From Hyalella azteca (taxonomy: Eukaryota; Arthropoda; Malacostraca; Amphipoda; Hyalellidae), in the NCBI RefSeq assembly GCF_000764305.2, contig NW_025940926.1:1-64000 (forward strand): a stretch of DNA of 64,000 nt, written 5' to 3'. The notes below the pieces were generated by a model. The model saw only the letters and a program-made list of their open reading frames with translations, searched no databases and had not been told where the DNA came from. Positions 37,501 to 43,500 of this stretch are shown here, one piece after another (position 1 is the stretch's first letter; each line of letters begins with the position of its first letter). The translations under genes and the position numbers were made by a program.

Positions 37501-40500
37501 GCTTACAAGTCCTAGGACCTTCACGTCCAGGATCAGTGGTATGGAGGATCTGGAGCTGAAATGCTGGGGCAGGTTGAAACGCCTGGGACTGTATACTCAC
37601 TGGAGAGGAGAAAAGAGAGGCATATCATACTATGCACTTGGAAGATGATAAAAGGGCTGGCTCACAACTTAGAAAGTTGGACATTTATTAAAGCAACATA
37701 TCACAAAAAAGGAGGAGGAGACTGTACAGGATTCCCCCATTCAATAACCGGTCTGCAGCCAGAGTACAGACTCTCCGAAAGGGACCTCTTTCAGTGGCAG
37801 AACCGAGGCTATTCAATGTCTTGCCGCAGGAGATGAGAGGAGGGGAGTTCGCCCTTGTGACATTCAAAAGAAGGCTGCATGAGTTTTTGAGCAAGATCAC
37901 GGGTTCACCAGTCACGACACGAACCGCTACCATCGGCAAGTAACATGCAACAGCATATTGTATCAGCTGGCTCAAAGGAGGGGAGGTGAATGGAATACGT
38001 TTAAAGTTAAAAGTTATAGTTTAACTCCGAAAAAAAAGTTAAATTTTAACTCCGAAATACGATGGCCGGGCAACCTGCCTATCGATGACTTGAAGACGGC
38101 AGGCGACGAAGGCGGAGATTCAGCGTGACCGTGGGCGATGACGTCTTAAACTTGTCATAAGATCATAAGGTGCAGCAGTGTATAGTGCTGCTGTGTACAG
38201 TGCTGCTGTGTATAGTGATGCATGTGTATAGTGCTGCTGTGTGTAATTTCTAATTTATTCTCGCTGGAGCAGGACTACGCAGCGAACACCTTCACGGGGT
38301 CGCAGCCTGCCAGGCTCTCCTATATCTCCTACGTGCAAATCAACGGCCTCATCTACACTTACATTGTAAGCGACAATAAATAATTACTACATGCGTAACA
38401 AATTTGTGCTGTGTTGTCGCATCGATTATTCTTTCTGTTTGTGCCTCTTATTACTCATCTCTTTGTATCGTTATTCGTACCGTTATTCGTGCCACTGTTC
38501 GTGCCACTATTCGTGCCACTATTCGTGCCACTATTCGTACCACTGTTCGTGCCACTATTCGTGCCGTTGTTCGTGCCTCTATTCGTTCCACTATTCGTGC
38601 CACTATTCGTGCCACTATTCGTGCCGTTGTTCGTGCCTCTATTCGTTCCACTATTCGTGCCACTATTCGTTCCACTATTCGTGCCACAATTCGTGCCGCT
38701 GTTCAGGACGAGGATCGTGGGTCTCCATACTGCGGCACGTCTGCTCCCTTCGACCTGCGCTTCAGCGCCGCCCCCGTGGAGCTTTCCTTCGTCAGTGACG
38801 CCGACACCGCAGACCACGGCTTCCGCCTCCACTACTCGCTGCTAGGTGACTGCCACTCGTCATTCATGGGTATCATTTAGTACCGTCATATTCTGCTAAC
38901 TTTAAGTAAAGATCAGCATGGCTCATCACTCATGGGTATCATTTACTGCCGTCATGTTCTGCTAGCAATAAGTGAAGGTCATTATGATTCATCATTCATG
39001 GGTATCATTTACTGCCGTCATGTCCTGCTAGTAATAAGTGAAGGTCATTATGATTCATCACTCATGGGTATCGTTTACTGCCGTCATGTTCTGCTAACTT
39101 TATGTGACGATCTGCGTGACTCATCACTCATAGGTATCATTTAGTACCGTCATGTTCTGCTAGCAATAAGTGAAGGTCATTATGATTCATCACTCATGGG
39201 TATCATTTACTGCCGTCATGTTCTGCTAACTTTATGTGACAGTCAGCATGCCTCATCACTCATGGGTATCATTTACTACCGTCATGCAAGTATTACTAGC
39301 TTTAATTGGCGTCATCCATCGTAATCGTGTGTCTTTTTCGCTTGTACTTCGAGTCATTAAGTTGAGGAATCTTATTATAATGGTCGCGTTTTGCTGTCGT
39401 CACATGTTCTGTATCCTATAGTTGCCAGTCCTAGTGTCATGCTACAACAGTTCCTGCAATAATACAAGGACGTATTAATATCATAAGTAATGCACCACAC
39501 CCCAGGTTGCAACAGTTACTGCAATAATACAATGACGTATTAATATTATTACTTATCAGTTACTGCAATAAAACAAGGACGTATTAATATCATAATTAAT
39601 GCACCACACCCCAGGTTGCAACAGGACCTACACGCGGCAGTCGGGACGTGTCATGGGACGCGGGCAAAGCAACGGGTCTCCGTGTACCGTCACGATCAGG
39701 GCGCCTGAAGGCTCCTTCGTTTCCTTGTATTTCTCGGACTTTGCGGTGCCTGGAGGGGGCGCCGCCCGCGACGACTGCACCACCGGAGATCACCTACAGG
39801 TGACTTATATTGTGTTAGGTTACGTACACAGTGAAAGTAGGTTTGCCCGCGCGGGCAACCTGCTCCAACCTGCCACAAGAATGAACATAGGATAATAATG
39901 GAAGTGTTCACAGTGAAAACCTGTACGAATAGGCTTCTGTATTCTATGGTTTCAGGCGCCAGCCTGAGCAGGTAACCAGCACGCTGGCAACCTGCTTTCA
40001 CTGTGTGCGTACTCATAGGCTGCTGCCAGCTGGTACAACAAATCCGTTCAATATTGTGATAAGCTGCTGCCAGCTGCTACAGCAAATCCCCTTTACCTAC
40101 TAATTACAACACAGTTATTAATATTAACACGATGATATTAACAATGCTTTTACTCTTAATCTCCTAGAAGGCCATAGTCCATCAAATTCATTATGCTATC
40201 ATTTCTGCAACTTTTACTTTTAACTCTATGATGTACAGGTTCAGAGTGAATATCCCGCCATAAAATGGGTTTCATTTATAAGCACGCGCACACGAAGCTT
40301 CTGTTTTCTATCATGCTGCTGCATTAGTCACTCAACTAATTAACAATAAATAGTGTTATATGGTGTGATGGAAAGGTCGTACGAAGTTTTAAATATTCTG
40401 GAATGCTATTGTTATCAAAAATTTACTAGTTTCTTGTACGTAATTTTTGCAATTGATTTGCATACTTGGACCTATACTCTCACAAAAAGTTAAAAGATAG

Positions 40501-43500
40501 TAAGTTCATCAGCCAAACATTGACGGCCTTTCAAGCGAAATCCACCAATCATGGACAAGAAAATAGAGCGTAAGTACTTACGTTCACTTAGCATGGCTCA
40601 TCTATTGTTACAGGAATGCTATTGTTATAGATGCTATTATAGGAATGTTACATAGGAATTGTTACAATAGCATTCCTTATAGGAATGCTTTGTTACAAAA
40701 ATTTCCTGTACGTAATTTTTGCAATTGATTTGCATACTTGGACAGGTTTATGACGGAGGTAGCGTGACAGGCAGCCCCATGGACACGTACTGTAATTACC
40801 TGGTGCCGACGCCCGTGTATTCTTCTGGCAACGAGCTCACGCTGCGTCTCTCAGCTGCCACCAACACCTCATACTACGATGCTTACTACGTCGTCTCGAA
40901 CCAGCGTGAGTCATGAGTGGCAGCGTGAGTCATGGGTGGCAGCGTGAGACATGAGTGGCAGCGTGAGTCATGGGTGGCAGCGAGATGTGTATAAGAGACA
41001 GACTTAGAGGNCCCTCCATCATCCCCAGCCCAGATCCCTAAAGCAAGCAGCCTGCAGGTGCCGGGGGGCAAGAGCCCCAAGCCTCAGACGAGTATGGACA
41101 GCGGGTGCGAAAGTGACGCGGGCGACGACATCATGAACCCGTCCAACTCTGGCGCGTGCGGTGACTCGAGCGTCAATTCAAGTCCCCAGTCCTCAGTGAG
41201 GATACGATCGAGTCATGGGGTCTTCAGGTACCCTTCGTCGGGTTTATCCTTCCCCAACAGGAGCAACACATCCCCCAACAAAGACACCTTCTCTTCCCCC
41301 TGCAGAAAAACTTCTCAATTTTCCTCAGCCGTCTCCCCCTTCTTGGGGGAAGCCAGCACCTCCTCAGGCTGTCTCTTATACACATCTTTAAATTGCTAAA
41401 ATCTATATTTTTCTGCTAACTCATAATCTTATTTTATCTGCCTAGAAAACAATTTTTATTCTCCTTAAAAGCAATTCTAATTCACTAAATTGCATAAATT
41501 TTATTTATAGAGTCCATGTGCAATCCCCAGTGAAAATTTACCGACGCAGCAGGTTCTGATTTGGATTACCAGAAGCTGGGGCGACTCTAAATTTTGTTCG
41601 GGTTAACTTGCTTGTTATACACGCCTCCTCCTGCCAGGGTATGGCTGTGGGGGCGTCCTGAGCGGCATGAGCGTCCATCTCTTCAGCCCTCACTATCCTG
41701 CACCTGCAGCAGCACAGCTCACCTGCACCTACTCCTTCTCCGTGCCCCTTCCTTACCACGTAGTCCTGCACTTCTCAGGTACGCACAATTAACAGGGCCG
41801 CACTAACAAGAAAAAATATACCTACTCCTTCTCAGTGCCTCTTCCTTACCACGTAGTCCTGCACTTCTCAGGTGCCCACGCTTAACAGGGCCGCACTAAC
41901 AAGAAAAAATATACATAACTAAGTACTCACTGCAGTGAGTGACAGAGAGCGCATTTTCTCGTCGACGAAAACGTGAAGTCACGAACAGACAGACGGAAAT
42001 GACGGAAATTTTTTCGCTGTGTTTTTGCATATCATCAATGTGTTTCATTATTTAATTTTCCAATGCGTTATATACTTTCTTATTACATTCAAATTTGCAT
42101 CCGTGGATCTATATTGGAAATTTGGAATAGTTCCTAAAATGTTCACATCCATGGATCTATTGGAAGACTTCTTAATATGTTCACATCCGTGGATCTATTG
42201 CAAGACTTCCTAATATGTTCACATCGATGGATCTATTGCAAGACTTCCTACTATGTTCACATCCATGGATCTATTGCAAGACTTCCTACTATGTTCACAT
42301 CCATGGATCTATTGCAAGACTTCCTAATATGTTCACATCCATGGATAGACGAAAACGTGACGGCCATTCAAGCAAAATCCACCAATCATAGACAAGAAAA
42401 TAGAGCGTAAATACTTACGTTCACTTAGCGAGTTTTGAAAGTATGGCCCCAGGGCCGTACTAACAAGAAAAAATATAACTCGGGACTCACTGTAGTGAGT
42501 GACAGAGAGCGCATTTCCTCGTCGACGAAAACGTGAAGTCACGGACGGACAGACAGACAGACATGACGAGCAAAATAGGGCATTTTTTCCATAAATTAGA
42601 AAATGCGCTAAAAAAATATAACTCAGTACTCACTGCAGTGAGTGACAGAGCGCATTTTCTCGTCGACGAAAACGTAAAGTCACGGACTGACACACGGACA
42701 TGACGAGCACAATAGGGCATTTTTTCTATATATGAGGAAATGCGCTAAAAATACGAGTTCGTAACTTGATCATCCAATCACTGACGGCTTTTCAATCCAA
42801 ACCCACCAATCACAGACGTGAAACAGGCCGCTAGGTGTGCATTAGCAAGTTTTCATCGTACGGCTCAAGAGTCCTATCGCTAAACCTTTATTGTATTGCA
42901 ATGCATGTGCGTTATGATACGTGCAAGCTGCTGCTATACTTAGCTGGGTGATGCTATATTCGTCCACAAAACGGTGAGATTTTTTGGGTATTAACTAAAT
43001 GACCTAATAAAGGAGAAGGTTATTTAGGGTGCTAATGTTAAGTTATCAGGATGCTATCTATGTGACCTAACATAGGAGAAGGTTATTTAGGGTGCTAATG
43101 TTAAGTTATCAGGATGCTATCTATGTGACTTAACATAGGAGAAGGTTATTTAGGGTGCTAATGTTAAGTTATCAGGATGCTATCTATGTGACTTAACATA
43201 GGAGAAGGTTATTTGTGGCGCTATGTTAGGTTTTCGGATACGTACATTAATGACCTCTTTTATAATATCAATGCTATGAATACCTTCGTCTACACTTTCA
43301 AAAAAAGTAATAGATCGTAAGTTCATTAGCCAATCATTGACGGCCTTTCAAGCCAAATCCACCAATCATAGACAAGAAAATAGAGTGTAAGTACTTACGA
43401 TCACTTGGTGAGTTTTGAAAGTATGGCCCTGGAGTCTATGATAGAGTATGAATCCGATTGAGAGTTAATTGATATGTTGAGTTATTATCATTTGATGCTA

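Noticed and set aside
38391..38832. Frames reading FVPLFVPLFVPL or RATIRATIRA
   Set aside because: 12-bp intronic array; only the end from 38707 is CUB coding sequence, in a different context.
41058..41399. Candidate novel Ser/Pro-rich exon of the cubilin gene
   Set aside because: Bounded by exact Nextera mosaic ends; a library chimera from another locus.
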